Shown here: positions 15,281 through 24,075 of the stretch, piece by piece
Layout of the letters: each line of letters begins with the position of its first letter
Position numbering within the stretch: position 1 is the stretch's first letter
Source: Alteraurantiacibacter buctensis
GTDB taxonomy: Bacteria; Pseudomonadota; Alphaproteobacteria; Sphingomonadales; Sphingomonadaceae
Reading direction: 5' to 3'
Assembly (NCBI RefSeq): GCF_009827655.1
Contig: NZ_WTYV01000003.1
Location: 248,001 to 312,000, forward strand
Length of the DNA stretch: 64,000 nt
Translations under genes and position numbers: made by a program
The notes under the pieces: generated by a model
Seen by the model: the letters and a program-made list of their open reading frames with translations, nothing else
What the model was told of the DNA's origin: nothing
Databases searched by the model: none

Positions 15281-16476
15281 TCGCCCCAGTTCAGCCGCGG
15301 CACGAAGTCCGCCAGGTAGCGCCGCCAGTTGATCCAGGTGTGGCCGCCGTCGGTCTCGTTATAGTGATAGGCAATGCCATAGCGGTCGAGCATCTCGCGC
15401 GTGGGGGCCACGGTGCCATAAAGGAAATCGTCCTTGCCCATCGCGTAATAGACCAGGTCCAGTTCCTGTGCGGAACGGCGCAGGGCAGCATCGTTGGCGG
15501 CGACATAGTCCGGTACGTCGCCGGGCTGCATGCCCAGGCCCATCGAGAAGATCCCCAGGCGGCTGAACACATCGGGCCGGGTCAGGCCGAAGCGGATGGT
15601 GTGCGCGCCGCCCATGCTGAGGCCCGCCATGGCCCGGTGGTCGGCATCGGCAATGGTGCGGAACTGGCCGTCAATCTGCGGGATCAGCGCCTGATGCAGA
15701 TCTGCACCGAAATCGCCATTGGCCAGCAGGCCTGCCAGCGGCGCATCGGCGCGCTGCGGGGTATGGCCAAAGGGCATGACCACGATCATTGGCTGCGCGC
15801 GTCCGGCAGCGATCAGGTTGTCGATGATCGTGTTGGCGTGGCCCACTTGCGTCCAGCTATCCGCCGAATCGCCGGCACCATGCACCAGGTAGAGCACCGG
15901 GTAGCGATCGGTGCCGTTCATGTAGCCGGGCGGGGTATAGACATAGGCCCCGCGCCGCACGCCCAGCGGCTCGCTCCAGTAATCCACGCGGGTCACGGTG
16001 CCGTGCGGCACATCGGCATGCCAGGCCTGGAAGGCACCGGCCTCGCCCGGCAGGTCCACCGTTGAATTGACGCCCACCCGCTCGCGGCTGAAGGTGGTCG
16101 CCATCGGATCAGGCACTTTCACACCATCGATCTGGAAGTTGTAGCGATAGTTGTCCGCCGGAACGGGCAGCGCGGTGGTCGCACTCCACAGGCCGGTGGC
16201 GTCCTTTGTCATGGCAAGACCCCGCTCGGTCCCCGGGGCAAAGCCCGCCGGAACCCACGGATCCAGGTCGTTGCTGGTCACCCGCACGTCGTCCGCTTCG
16301 GGCGCGCAGAGGCGGAATGTAACGCGTCCGTCGGGCAGTTGTTCGACCGAGGTGTATTCGGGAATCGCAAAGGCTGCCTGCGGCAGGCACGACGGGGCGG
16401 GGGTGTCCTGGGCATAGGCGGGGGCGGCAGAAGCCAGCAGCAGGCTGGTGCCCAGGGCAGCGCGGGTCACGATCAT
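15277..16476 (-). CDS. Secreted esterase, enterochelin/feruloyl-esterase type with N-terminal E-set domain
   Basis: 399 residues. A signal peptide ends near AYAQD. Residues about 45-140 form a CBM48/E-set immunoglobulin-like domain (VTFRLCAPEADDVRV). An esterase D-type alpha/beta hydrolase follows, with nucleophile GLSMGG and a C-terminal GGHTWINW histidine, as in CE1 feruloyl esterases and Fes-like enzymes. It is exported, so it probably acts on esters outside the cytoplasm, such as hydroxycinnamate esters of plant cell wall. Start ATG 16476 follows GGAGAGGAAAG. It is convergent with the DCC gene, the two stop codons overlapping. Confidence 0.87.
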   Translation of the reverse strand: MIVTRAALGTSLLLASAAPAYAQDTPAPSCLPQAAFAIPEYTSVEQLPDGRVTFRLCAPEADDVRVTSNDLDPWVPAGFAPGTERGLAMTKDATGLWSATTALPVPADNYRYNFQIDGVKVPDPMATTFSRERVGVNSTVDLPGEAGAFQAWHADVPHGTVTRVDYWSEPLGVRRGAYVYTPPGYMNGTDRYPVLYLVHGAGDSADSWTQVGHANTIIDNLIAAGRAQPMIVVMPFGHTPQRADAPLAGLLANGDFGADLHQALIPQIDGQFRTIADADHRAMAGLSMGGAHTIRFGLTRPDVFSRLGIFSMGLGMQPGDVPDYVAANDAALRRSAQELDLVYYAMGKDDFLYGTVAPTREMLDRYGIAYHYNETDGGHTWINWRRYLADFVPRLNWGD

Positions 16477-16553
16477 GTCTTTCCTCTCCAGGGGGTTGGC
16501 GCCGGTATTGCCCGCGCGCGACCTGCTGGCAAGGATCGAGCGACGAACCGGGC

Positions 16554-16952
16554 TCAGCGGCGACGTGTCAAGATTTCGCGCCCGCGGTCGCTGGTGCCGG
16601 TGTTGTAGATGGCCCATTCGCCGATCCACCGGTCGCCCTCGCGGCGATAGCTGACTACGCCGAACCAGCCTTCCTCCAGGTTGGCGTAGGAGCCGTGAAG
16701 CTGCTGGGTGCGCTCGTCATAGAGGGCCACGGCGGAGAAGCGCTGGTTGCGGCCGACCACCCAGTCGATGGTGCACACGTCGGCCCCGCGTTCCGCAATG
16801 GTCACGCGCGCCTGGTAGCTGGGTTCGCCATCGGCCGGTCCGCCGGGATTCCAGCCGACCGCTTCGTACTGGCCAACCGGGCAGGCTGCCAGTGCCGGGG
16901 TGGCGACGGCCAGGCCGAGGGCAGCGGCCAGAGTGCGGATGGCGGTATGCAT
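16554..16952 (-). CDS. Small secreted protein, unknown function
   Basis: 132 residues with a clear Sec signal (cleavage after PALAA, about residue 23). The mature part has two cysteines (in AACPVG and DVCTID) that could form a disulfide, and several aromatic-rich strands (GWFGVVSYRR, WIGEWAIYN) suggesting a small beta-barrel. I recognise no named family. It lies 77 bp upstream of the esterase on the same strand and may be cotranscribed with it. Confidence 0.65.
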   Translation of the reverse strand: MHTAIRTLAAALGLAVATPALAACPVGQYEAVGWNPGGPADGEPSYQARVTIAERGADVCTIDWVVGRNQRFSAVALYDERTQQLHGSYANLEEGWFGVVSYRREGDRWIGEWAIYNTGTSDRGREILTRRR

Positions 16953-17063
16953 GTGTAGTCAATTTCCCAAAGATGACGCCCCCGGGGACTGGCCGATTGC
17001 CACTCGGTCCGCAAGCGACGCCGATCGTTATCTCGATGACATTCGCTGTCAGGCCCACCAACG

Positions 17064-17092
17064 AAAACGGGGGCTCCCGAAGGAACCCCCGC
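17064..17092 (-). terminator. Rho-independent-type terminator for the DUF6152 gene
   Basis: On the - strand a GC-rich stem of about 11 bp (left arm CGGGGGTTCC, with a small mismatch) closes on a short CTTCG-type loop and is followed by TTTTCG. It lies about 35 bp past the stop of the DUF6152 gene and so probably ends the quinoprotein operon that begins at 20397. Confidence 0.7.
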
Positions 17093-17127
17093 TTCGTCTC
17101 GCTCGCCCGGAGGCGACGATGATCGGA

Positions 17128-17556
17128 TTAGTTGCCCTGCGCGCGGCGGGCGGCAGCGGCCACGGCTTCCGTGGTCGGGTTGCCGAGCGACAGCTCGCGA
17201 CCGTTCGGGAAGCGGATTTCGGCAGCCGAGGCGCGGGTGTCACCGTCGCGGGCCTGGAAGGCGTCCACGATGATGTCGGTCCCAGCCGGCAGCGAGTTCC
17301 TGTTCCAGCCACGGCGCAGCAGGGCCGAGGGGGCACCGCCTTCCACGCGCCAGCGCTCGACACGGCCGTTGCGGCGCACGTCGATGTGGATCCACGAGTG
17401 CGGGTTGACCCACTCGAACATCACCACCTTGCCTTCCAGTCGGATCGGGCGGTTGCGGTCAAACTCGGTAGCGAACGAGTGGTGGGCTGCCGCCCCCACC
17501 GCCGTCACCGCGAGCACGGCGCCGATCGCGGCAGCGCTGAGCTTCTTCAGTTGCAT
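17128..17556 (-). CDS. DUF6152 family periplasmic protein
   Basis: 142 residues with a Sec signal ending AAAHHSF. The mature N-terminus HHSFATEFD, then FEWVNPHSWIHIDV, is the signature of DUF6152, a small periplasmic family repeatedly found next to quinoprotein dehydrogenases and related secreted proteins. Function is unknown. The paired histidines at the mature N-terminus could bind a metal, which is inference. It is the last gene of a three-gene set with the quinoprotein at 18487-20397. Confidence 0.8.
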   Translation of the reverse strand: MQLKKLSAAAIGAVLAVTAVGAAAHHSFATEFDRNRPIRLEGKVVMFEWVNPHSWIHIDVRRNGRVERWRVEGGAPSALLRRGWNRNSLPAGTDIIVDAFQARDGDTRASAAEIRFPNGRELSLGNPTTEAVAAAARRAQGN

Positions 17557-17620
17557 GGCAGGTAACTCCTTGGTTTCACTCTTCAGTGTGTCAGGCGGGA
17601 CAACCCCACACAGTGTTCTA

Positions 17621-18463
17621 TCACTGTGCGGATTGGCCCTCGATTAAGTCGCCGTACAACAGCTGTTCAGAGAACGGCACGCACTTGAACTCAAGCAGTT
17701 GCGCGTTCGCGTCGACGTTGCGGTACAGCGGCATGCGAATGGTCCACGGGCGCGAATAGACGGTCGGATCCTCGATCGTCGCTTCGTAGTCCATGTGGTT
17801 GGGGCCACGCGGGGTGAAGCGTTCGATCACCGTGGCGTGGTTGGTCAGATAGTTGCCAGCGCGGTCCAGCCAGGTCACGCCTTCTTCCATCTCGCCGCCC
17901 GGCAGCTTTACCAGGCCCGGGCCCAGCGCGAGGGTGGTGACAACGAGGGTATCGCCTTCCCACTGGCCGTAGGAGGTGCCCATCCAGGTATCGATCGGCG
18001 GAATGCCGACCTCTTCCATGTGGATCACGCGGTTGGCCGAGGCATACTGATAGGCCACCAGGATGTCGTCATCGTTGCCCTGGATGATCTGGAACGGGTA
18101 GGGCATGTAGGTCGCCCGCGGGATGCCCGGCAGGTAGCAGGCGGCTTCCGGATCGTGGCGGATCACATTGGCGCGGTTGCGCTCCAGACGCTCGCGCGCT
18201 TCGGGCAGATAGGGGATTTCGCCCCCGTCCACCACGCCCAGGCCGGCCGGGATGGCGCCGATCGCGCCCACCAACCGGTCAGCCACCGGGTTCGGGCCGG
18301 CGCTGTGCGGCTCAAGGTTCCAGTTGGCGGTGTTCATCGCCTGCCAGATGCCGTTGATATTGGGCGCATCGCCGATGCGGTCCTGAGCCGAAGCGGCACC
18401 GCTGCCCAGCGCAATCAGCGCCGCTGCCGCCACTGCCGTCGTAAAACGCTTAATCCCCTGCAT
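17621..18463 (-). CDS. Periplasmic protein of an unnamed family, divergent paralogue 1 of 4
   Basis: 280 residues, Sec signal ending ASAQD. It shares with the proteins at 25862-26971, 27030-28136 and 28133-29167 the order: a cysteine before GIP/GFP, a strand region PYPFQIIQG, the motif GQWEGDTLVV, the block RFTPRGPNHMDYEATIEDP, and a second cysteine in LLEFKCVP. It is shorter and lacks the WGxPDLRG block of the others. No catalytic motif is recognised. Start ATG 18463 follows AGGAGAGG. It lies 23 bp downstream of a quinoprotein gene, so a role as partner or substrate-handling protein of that enzyme is plausible. Confidence 0.75.
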   Translation of the reverse strand: MQGIKRFTTAVAAAALIALGSGAASAQDRIGDAPNINGIWQAMNTANWNLEPHSAGPNPVADRLVGAIGAIPAGLGVVDGGEIPYLPEARERLERNRANVIRHDPEAACYLPGIPRATYMPYPFQIIQGNDDDILVAYQYASANRVIHMEEVGIPPIDTWMGTSYGQWEGDTLVVTTLALGPGLVKLPGGEMEEGVTWLDRAGNYLTNHATVIERFTPRGPNHMDYEATIEDPTVYSRPWTIRMPLYRNVDANAQLLEFKCVPFSEQLLYGDLIEGQSAQ

Positions 18464-18486
18464 AACCTCTCCTGTATGCAAAAACT

Positions 18487-20397
18487 TCACTGATCCAACG
18501 AATACACCATGATAACGCCGCTGGCGTTGATGGCGACATATTGTTTGCCGTCCTTGCCCCGATAGGTCATCGGGTTGGCATTGGCGTTGCCGTTCAGCGC
18601 GGTTTCCCACAACTGCTCGCCGGTGGCCGCGTCGAAGGCGCGGAAACGGCGGTCATTGGTGGCCCCCACGAAGACCAGGCCCCCGGCCGTGACAGTAGGA
18701 CCGGCGCTGCCGGAGTTGCCCCAGGCACGCGGGCCTTCCGGCGTATCGAAGGTGCCCAGCGGCACGGCCCACAGGATCTCGCCGGTGTTGGCGTTGACCG
18801 CGGTCAGCCTGCTCCACGGCGGCTTGTAGCACGGCGCGGTTACGCCCACCGGGCGGTTGTTGGCGTCGTACTCGCCCGACAGCGGGGCGCTGAAGCTGAA
18901 GAACGGACCCTTGCCGTCCACGCTGGCCCGGTCATACGCGGGGGAACTGGTGGCATCGAAGCTGTAGGGACGGTCACCCTCCACGCGTTCAACCCAACCG
19001 ACCAGGCTGGTGTCCTGCGCGTTGACATAGACGATGCCGGTGGTGGGATCGGCCGCCGGGCCGCCCCAGTTGACCCCGCCCGTGCCGCCGGGAAGTTGGA
19101 TGGTCGATTGCGCCGGAGCGCCCGCCGCGCGGAAATTGAACGGGGTGTAGATCCCGAAGTTCAGGTAGCCGCCGGCGCGATCCCACATGGCGTGGCAGGC
19201 CGCAGAGTGCGCCGCGTTGGTGTCTTCGGCCGAGACGATGTCGGCATAGGTCATGCTGACCCGGCTGAGCGGCGGGGTGGCCTGCGGGATCGGCTGGGTG
19301 GGGCTGTACCATTCACCCGGCACGTTGCCCTGCGGCACGGGCTTTTCCGCCACCGGCAGGACCGGCTCGCCATCTTGCGCATCAATCAGGAAGAACAGGC
19401 TGGACTTGCCGATATTGGCCAGCGCCTGGTGCCGCCCGTCCGGCCCGCGCACCGGAATCAACGGGCCCGCATGGCTCATGTCGATGTCCCACAGGTCGTG
19501 GTGCACGGTCTGGAAGTGCCACTTGTAGGCACCGGTGCGCATGTCCACGGCCACGATGGAGTTGCCGTAGAGATTGTTGCCGGGGCGGTCGCCACCGTAA
19601 TAATTGTGCGCCGGGCCGGCGATGGGCAGATAAACGGTGTTGCTGGCCGCATCCACGGTGGCCGCAAAGCCCCACATGTTGGTGCCGCCGCGCCCGGCAG
19701 AGCTGCCTGCGCCCCAGGTTTCGCTGCCCGGATGGCCGGGATCTGGCGTGGTGTCGAATTCCCACAACTTGGCTCCGGTCACCACGTCGAAGGCACGCGG
19801 GTTGCCGGCGGCCCCCTGCGGGTTCTCCAGGCTGGCCGCGCCGATCACCGCCACGTTGCCGTTGATTGTGGGCGTGCCGCCATAGGCAACGCCGACTTCA
19901 ACCTCGCCATTGGTGCCGAAGCTGGTGACCGGTTCCCCGGTGGCGGCATCCAGCGCGATCAGCTTGTTGCCCCGCATGACCAGGATGCGCGGAGCCATCC
20001 CGCGCTGGCCGGGCCAGTAGCCCACGCCGCGGCTGGAAAAGCCGCCGCCGCCCATGCCTTGCGCCTGGTCGGCGGGAGGGGTCACTTCATGAACCCAGAT
20101 TTCCGTGCCGGTAGCGGCGTCCAGCGCCAGCACGCGATTTTGCGCGGGCATGTACATCACCCCGTCCACCACCAGGGGAACTGCGGTGTTGAAGGCGCGC
20201 AGCGGATAGGTCCAGGCCTGCTGCAGGCTGGCCACGTTACTGCGGTTGATGTCGTTCAGCGGCGAATAGCGGGTGGCAGCCAGGTCACGGTTGATCGTCC
20301 GCCAGTCCCCGGCGGGCAAGGCATCCTGCGCCTGGCCGGCCCCGGTCATCACCGTTGCCAGCAGCGCAGCACCCGTCAACCATCGGCTTAATGCCAT
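18487..20397 (-). CDS. PQQ-dependent quinoprotein dehydrogenase, membrane-glucose-dehydrogenase-like propeller, soluble
   Basis: 636 residues. A signal peptide ends GAGQAQD, and the rest is an eight-bladed PQQ propeller with repeated tryptophan-docking motifs (e.g. ALDAATGTEIW). It has the mGDH-class active-site motif HHDLWDID and no N-terminal membrane helices, so it should be a soluble periplasmic enzyme. There is no haem motif and no vicinal Cys-Cys pair. It needs exported PQQ and a divalent metal and must pass electrons to a separate acceptor. It heads an operon with the unnamed-family protein and DUF6152. The divergent DUF6644 pair across 360 bp may be its membrane partner. The substrate is unknown; an alcohol or aldose-like compound is usual. 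Confidence 0.9.
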   Translation of the reverse strand: MALSRWLTGAALLATVMTGAGQAQDALPAGDWRTINRDLAATRYSPLNDINRSNVASLQQAWTYPLRAFNTAVPLVVDGVMYMPAQNRVLALDAATGTEIWVHEVTPPADQAQGMGGGGFSSRGVGYWPGQRGMAPRILVMRGNKLIALDAATGEPVTSFGTNGEVEVGVAYGGTPTINGNVAVIGAASLENPQGAAGNPRAFDVVTGAKLWEFDTTPDPGHPGSETWGAGSSAGRGGTNMWGFAATVDAASNTVYLPIAGPAHNYYGGDRPGNNLYGNSIVAVDMRTGAYKWHFQTVHHDLWDIDMSHAGPLIPVRGPDGRHQALANIGKSSLFFLIDAQDGEPVLPVAEKPVPQGNVPGEWYSPTQPIPQATPPLSRVSMTYADIVSAEDTNAAHSAACHAMWDRAGGYLNFGIYTPFNFRAAGAPAQSTIQLPGGTGGVNWGGPAADPTTGIVYVNAQDTSLVGWVERVEGDRPYSFDATSSPAYDRASVDGKGPFFSFSAPLSGEYDANNRPVGVTAPCYKPPWSRLTAVNANTGEILWAVPLGTFDTPEGPRAWGNSGSAGPTVTAGGLVFVGATNDRRFRAFDAATGEQLWETALNGNANANPMTYRGKDGKQYVAINASGVIMVYSLDQ

Positions 20398-20757
20398 AAC
20401 GCCTCTTCTCCCGCCTGTTCAGACCAGCTCCCGTAGCAGGTGGGCGACCCTGGGATCGCCGCTGCTCGTTGATTCTGTCCTAAAGGCGCAACCCAACTTT
20501 GACAATGGCCTGTCGCCTGTTCTAGCAGCCCTCGCACAGAGTCTGCATTTGAACTTGTCCGGCATCCGTTGCGAAATGCGCGGGGCAAAGTCGAGGGTGA
20601 CTTTGTGATAAATTGTCGCGCTTGGTCGCATTTGCTCCCTGCCTCTTGGCGGGGACCTGTAGAGTCGCTAGCGCGTTTGCGCTGGATCAAGGTTGCCGGC
20701 TGTCATGTCCGCAAGGACTGTGGCGGACCGTAGAGTCAAAATCTGGGGGAGCCCACC
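20398..20757. other. Divergent intergenic region with near-direct repeat
   Basis: 360 bp separate the quinoprotein (-) from the DUF6644 pair (+), and no credible gene lies within. A near-direct repeat is visible: GGACCTGTAGAGTC at 20653-20666 and GGACCGTAGAGTC at 20725-20737, spaced 72 bp, close to the + strand start. GGGGGAG precedes the ATG at 20758. Promoters for both directions must lie here, but no convincing -35/-10 pair stands out. Confidence 0.5.
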
Positions 20758-21294
20758 ATGTTCGATTTGCTGTTCAATATAACGGATTGGTTGAGGAACA
20801 CGTTTCTCCTCGACCTCGCCTTCTGGATCACGGAGACGCCGCTGAGCCTCTTCATGGTCGAGAATTTCTGGAACGTGCCGCTGGCCCAGGTGGTGCACAT
20901 CCTGGGTATCGGTGCAACCTTCGGGGCCACGCTGATGCTGTCGCTGCGGGTGCTGGGCAAGGCTGGCACGCACCAGACGCTGACCGCCCAGGCCGACCGT
21001 TATATCAGTTGGACCTGGTGGGGCCTGCTGGTGATCGTGATCAGCGGCCTGCTGATGATCACTGCCGAGCCGATCCGCAACATGGTCAACGCCGTGTTCT
21101 GGATCAAGATGGTGGCCCTGCTGCTGGTGGTGCTGCTGTCGATCGGCTTCCAGAAGAAGGTTCGCGCTGCCGGTGCTTCGGGCGCGGTGGACGGCCAGGT
21201 CACCGGCGGGATGAAGGGCAGCGCCTGGCTGATCCTCTTCCTGTGGGCTCTGATCATGCTGTGCGGTCGCTGGATCGCCTACGTGCCGGTGTAA
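20758..21294 (+). CDS. DUF6644-type integral membrane protein
   Basis: 178 residues with about four or five transmembrane helices. A conserved histidine sits early in a helix (AQVVHILGIGATFG) and a lysine in FWIKMVALLL. This arrangement recalls small cytochrome-b-like or CopD-like four-helix membrane proteins, and I assign it to DUF6644 on that pattern with moderate certainty. The next gene encodes a paralogue in tandem 15 bp downstream. Because it is divergent from a soluble quinoprotein, a membrane electron acceptor is a testable possibility. Confidence 0.7.
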   Translation: MFDLLFNITDWLRNTFLLDLAFWITETPLSLFMVENFWNVPLAQVVHILGIGATFGATLMLSLRVLGKAGTHQTLTAQADRYISWTWWGLLVIVISGLLMITAEPIRNMVNAVFWIKMVALLLVVLLSIGFQKKVRAAGASGAVDGQVTGGMKGSAWLILFLWALIMLCGRWIAYVPV

Positions 21295-21309
21295 GGGGGA
21301 GTAATCGCA

Positions 21310-21819
21310 ATGTATCCGCAACCGACCAATATCTGGGAATCGATCGAGTACTCCTCGCTCGGTATTTCCATCGCCGAAAGCCTGTGGGCTTTCCCCATGA
21401 TCGAGACCATCCACGTGATCGCGCTGGTCACCGTGCTGGGCACCCTGCTGGTCATGGACCTGCGCATGCTGGGGTGGGCCAGCACCGCAGTGCCGATCCG
21501 CAAGGTGTCGGAAGACACGCTGAAGTGGACCTGGATGGCCTTCGTCGTGGCCGCCATTACCGGCACCCTGCTGTGGATCAGCAAGACCAGCTCCTACATG
21601 ATCAACCCCTACTTCTTGACGAAGATGGGCCTGATGGCAGTGGCTGGCCTGAACATGCTGTTCTTCCACTTTGTCACCTACAAGACGGTGGACCAATGGG
21701 ACACGGCCGCAAGCCCGCCGACTGCGGTGAAGCTGTCGGCAGTGCTGTCGCTGGTACTGTGGATGGTGATCGTGTTCTGCGGCCGTGCCATCGGCTTCAC
21801 GCTGGGGATCTACTACTGA
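21310..21819 (+). CDS. DUF6644-type integral membrane protein, paralogue of the preceding gene
   Basis: 169 residues, four or five transmembrane helices. It matches its neighbour block by block: ETIHVIALVTVLGTLL aligns with the VVHILGIG helix, and YFLTKMGLMAVAG with the FWIKM helix; an additional histidine occurs in FFHFVTYKT. The tandem pair probably forms a heterodimer. A strong terminator follows at 21849. Function unknown; see the previous entry for the electron-transfer hypothesis. Confidence 0.7.
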   Translation: MYPQPTNIWESIEYSSLGISIAESLWAFPMIETIHVIALVTVLGTLLVMDLRMLGWASTAVPIRKVSEDTLKWTWMAFVVAAITGTLLWISKTSSYMINPYFLTKMGLMAVAGLNMLFFHFVTYKTVDQWDTAASPPTAVKLSAVLSLVLWMVIVFCGRAIGFTLGIYY

Positions 21820-21848
21820 TCCCTGCGTCGTTCGCAGCCTGAAACAGG

Positions 21849-21884
21849 AAAGGGCCGCTTCCCCAGCCGGGAAGCGGCCCTTTT
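21849..21884. terminator. Strong bidirectional intrinsic terminator
   Basis: A perfect 15-bp stem (AAAGGGCCGCTTCCC and its complement) with a 5-nt loop is followed by TTTTGTTT on the + strand and flanked by A/T on the other. It lies between the convergent DUF6644 gene and the cytochrome-quinoprotein gene and can serve both. Confidence 0.92.
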
Positions 21885-21899
21885 GTTTGCCTCCGGATT

Positions 21900-23996
21900 T
21901 TACTGTCCGCCGTCGAGCGCGAAGACGGTGACGCTGGCCGAGTTGACTTCGGGCACCGGCAGTTCGGGCGTGAAGTTGGGCAGGCCGAAAGCCAGCGGAT
22001 TGCCCATGCCGGTAACCACCGCGACATACTGACGGCCGTTCACCGAGTAGGTGATGGGGGAGGCGTTGGGCACGCCGCTAAGCCCTGTGCGCCACACCTG
22101 CCGACCGGTCGCCTGGTCGAAGGCCATGAACTCCCGGTCCATTGCCCCGCTGAACAGCAGGCCGCCTGCCGTGGCCAGCATCCCGGCGTTGTACGGCGCA
22201 CGGCGGCGGTGCTCCCAGCGGACGGTGCCGGTGGCCATGTCCATCGCCTGCAGGATGCCGAAGTTGCCATCGCTGTCGGCCGGAGCGGAATAGTAGATGT
22301 CCACGCCGGTCGACAGGAAGCCGCCGTCGGCGCGCGGGCGCAGCTCCATGCAGGTATCGCGATAGTTCATGAACAGCGTGTCGGTGGCATCGTCGAAGGC
22401 GCCCGGGCTCCAGTTGCGGCCGCCGCCCGCGTGCGGGCACATGAACACGGCATCACGGTCCCGCCCCGGGACCAGCGCCGGGTCCACCTGCTTTCGGCCC
22501 GTCACCGGGTCGATCGCGGTGATGAAGGTCTGGTAGCCCATGTCGGCCGTGGTGATGTAGCGCCCGGTAGCGGCGTCGAGGGTGTCGAGCAGCCCTTCCT
22601 TGCCGCCGGTCATCACCACGTGGCGGCCGTTGACCTCGCCCAGCGTGCGCTCGAACACCCAGTCCAGGTCATACTGGTCGTTAGGCATGTGCTGGAAGTA
22701 CCACACCAGCTCGCCAGTGCGCGGGCGGAAAGCCAGGGTGCTGTTGGTGAACAGCCCGTCGTTGTTCTGTCCCGGCACCAAGTCGCGCAGGGCTGCCGTG
22801 TCGTAAGTCTGCGCCACGCCCCACAGGGCAAGGCCCGTCTGCGGATCGAAGCTGCCGCTGGTCCACACCGATCCGCCGCGCCGCTGGTTGTCGGGCAGGC
22901 CGTTCCACGTGTTACCGCCCGGCTCATCGGCATGGGCGACGGTGTTGAAGCTCCACAGGTGCTGGCCACTGGCGGCGTCGAAGGCGGCGATGAAGGCCCC
23001 TTCGTCGGCCTGGGTGGCGAGGCCGATCATCACCGCGCCATCGGCCACCAGCGTGCCGCCATTCAGGCGCAGGCCGCCGCGTCCCTGCGTGGGGATCGCC
23101 ACGTCCCACACCGGGCGGCCAGTGCGCGCATCCAGCGCCATCACGTGCAGGTCGCTGGTGGCCAGGATCACCCTGTCATCCCAAAGCGATATGGTCTTCT
23201 TGCCCAGCGGCATGGTGCCTTCAGGCAATTGCCGGCGATAGCGCCAGATCTGCCGGCCGGTGGCGGCATCGAAGGCGAACACCTCGTCGCCGAAGGCGTG
23301 GACATACATCACCCCATCGCGCACCAGCGGCTCGGCCAGCGTGGGGCCGGCGGGCAGGGCCTGCGCCCAGGCCACGGCGAGGCGGCTGACATTCTGGGTG
23401 GTCACCTGCGCCAGCGGCGAATAGCCCTGGCCAAGCTGGCTGCGCCGCCAGGCCACCCAGTCCTCGGGCGCGGGATTGACCAGCTCGTCCTGGGTCACCG
23501 GGGTATAGCCGGCGAAAGGATCCGGTATGGTCGGGGCAGCGGGGAAGGGGTAGCGGCTGGATACGCCGGGCAGGCCCAGGCCGCTGCCTTCTTCGCCCTG
23601 GCCGCGCGGAGGCAGGGGAATCTCGGCCGTTGCCAGTGCCACATCCCCGGCAAAACCGTTCTCGGCCAGGATCAGCGCAGCCAGCGCATTATACTGCGCC
23701 GCCGACAGCCGCCCTCCGCCGCCCGGCGGCATCGAGGTGGCGATATAATTGACCAGTGCGCTGGCGGGCTGGCCGCCCCAGCGGGCAAGGAAGGCCGGGC
23801 CCTTTACACCGGTGGCGAACTGGCCACCGGTCAGGTCCGCCCCGTGGCAGGCCGCGCAATTGGCGGCGAACAGCGCCCGGCCGGTGCTGATCTGGTCGGC
23901 AAACGCCTCATCGCTCGCCTGGGCCGAAGCGCCTGCCGCGCCCAGCGCTGCAAGGGCCACGGCCGAGGCCAGCAGGCCGCGTGTCACATGTGCCAA
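21900..23996 (-). CDS. Quinohaemoprotein dehydrogenase: N-terminal cytochrome c fused to a PQQ propeller
   Basis: About 698 residues. A signal peptide ends ASAQA, a cytochrome c domain follows with CAACH (about residue 45) and a Met in ATSMPPGG, then a PQQ propeller. Most quinohaemoproteins carry the haem domain at the C-terminus, so this order is reversed. The catalytic region reads NDQYDLDWVFE; the second Asp two residues after the catalytic one resembles the lanthanide-type signature of XoxF and PedH. The proposed start is TTG at 23996 because GGGGAGG lies 8 nt upstream; no ATG suits. It is an exported alcohol dehydrogenase-like enzyme able to pass electrons through its own haem. Confidence 0.88.
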   Translation of the reverse strand: MAHVTRGLLASAVALAALGAAGASAQASDEAFADQISTGRALFAANCAACHGADLTGGQFATGVKGPAFLARWGGQPASALVNYIATSMPPGGGGRLSAAQYNALAALILAENGFAGDVALATAEIPLPPRGQGEEGSGLGLPGVSSRYPFPAAPTIPDPFAGYTPVTQDELVNPAPEDWVAWRRSQLGQGYSPLAQVTTQNVSRLAVAWAQALPAGPTLAEPLVRDGVMYVHAFGDEVFAFDAATGRQIWRYRRQLPEGTMPLGKKTISLWDDRVILATSDLHVMALDARTGRPVWDVAIPTQGRGGLRLNGGTLVADGAVMIGLATQADEGAFIAAFDAASGQHLWSFNTVAHADEPGGNTWNGLPDNQRRGGSVWTSGSFDPQTGLALWGVAQTYDTAALRDLVPGQNNDGLFTNSTLAFRPRTGELVWYFQHMPNDQYDLDWVFERTLGEVNGRHVVMTGGKEGLLDTLDAATGRYITTADMGYQTFITAIDPVTGRKQVDPALVPGRDRDAVFMCPHAGGGRNWSPGAFDDATDTLFMNYRDTCMELRPRADGGFLSTGVDIYYSAPADSDGNFGILQAMDMATGTVRWEHRRRAPYNAGMLATAGGLLFSGAMDREFMAFDQATGRQVWRTGLSGVPNASPITYSVNGRQYVAVVTGMGNPLAFGLPNFTPELPVPEVNSASVTVFALDGGQ

Positions 23997-24075
23997 GATT
24001 GTATCCTCCCCATTCTCTCCGGCATCCTTATGGCGCAAGCACCCGGTGCCGGAAAGAGGGGGCAGGCGGCTCGCT

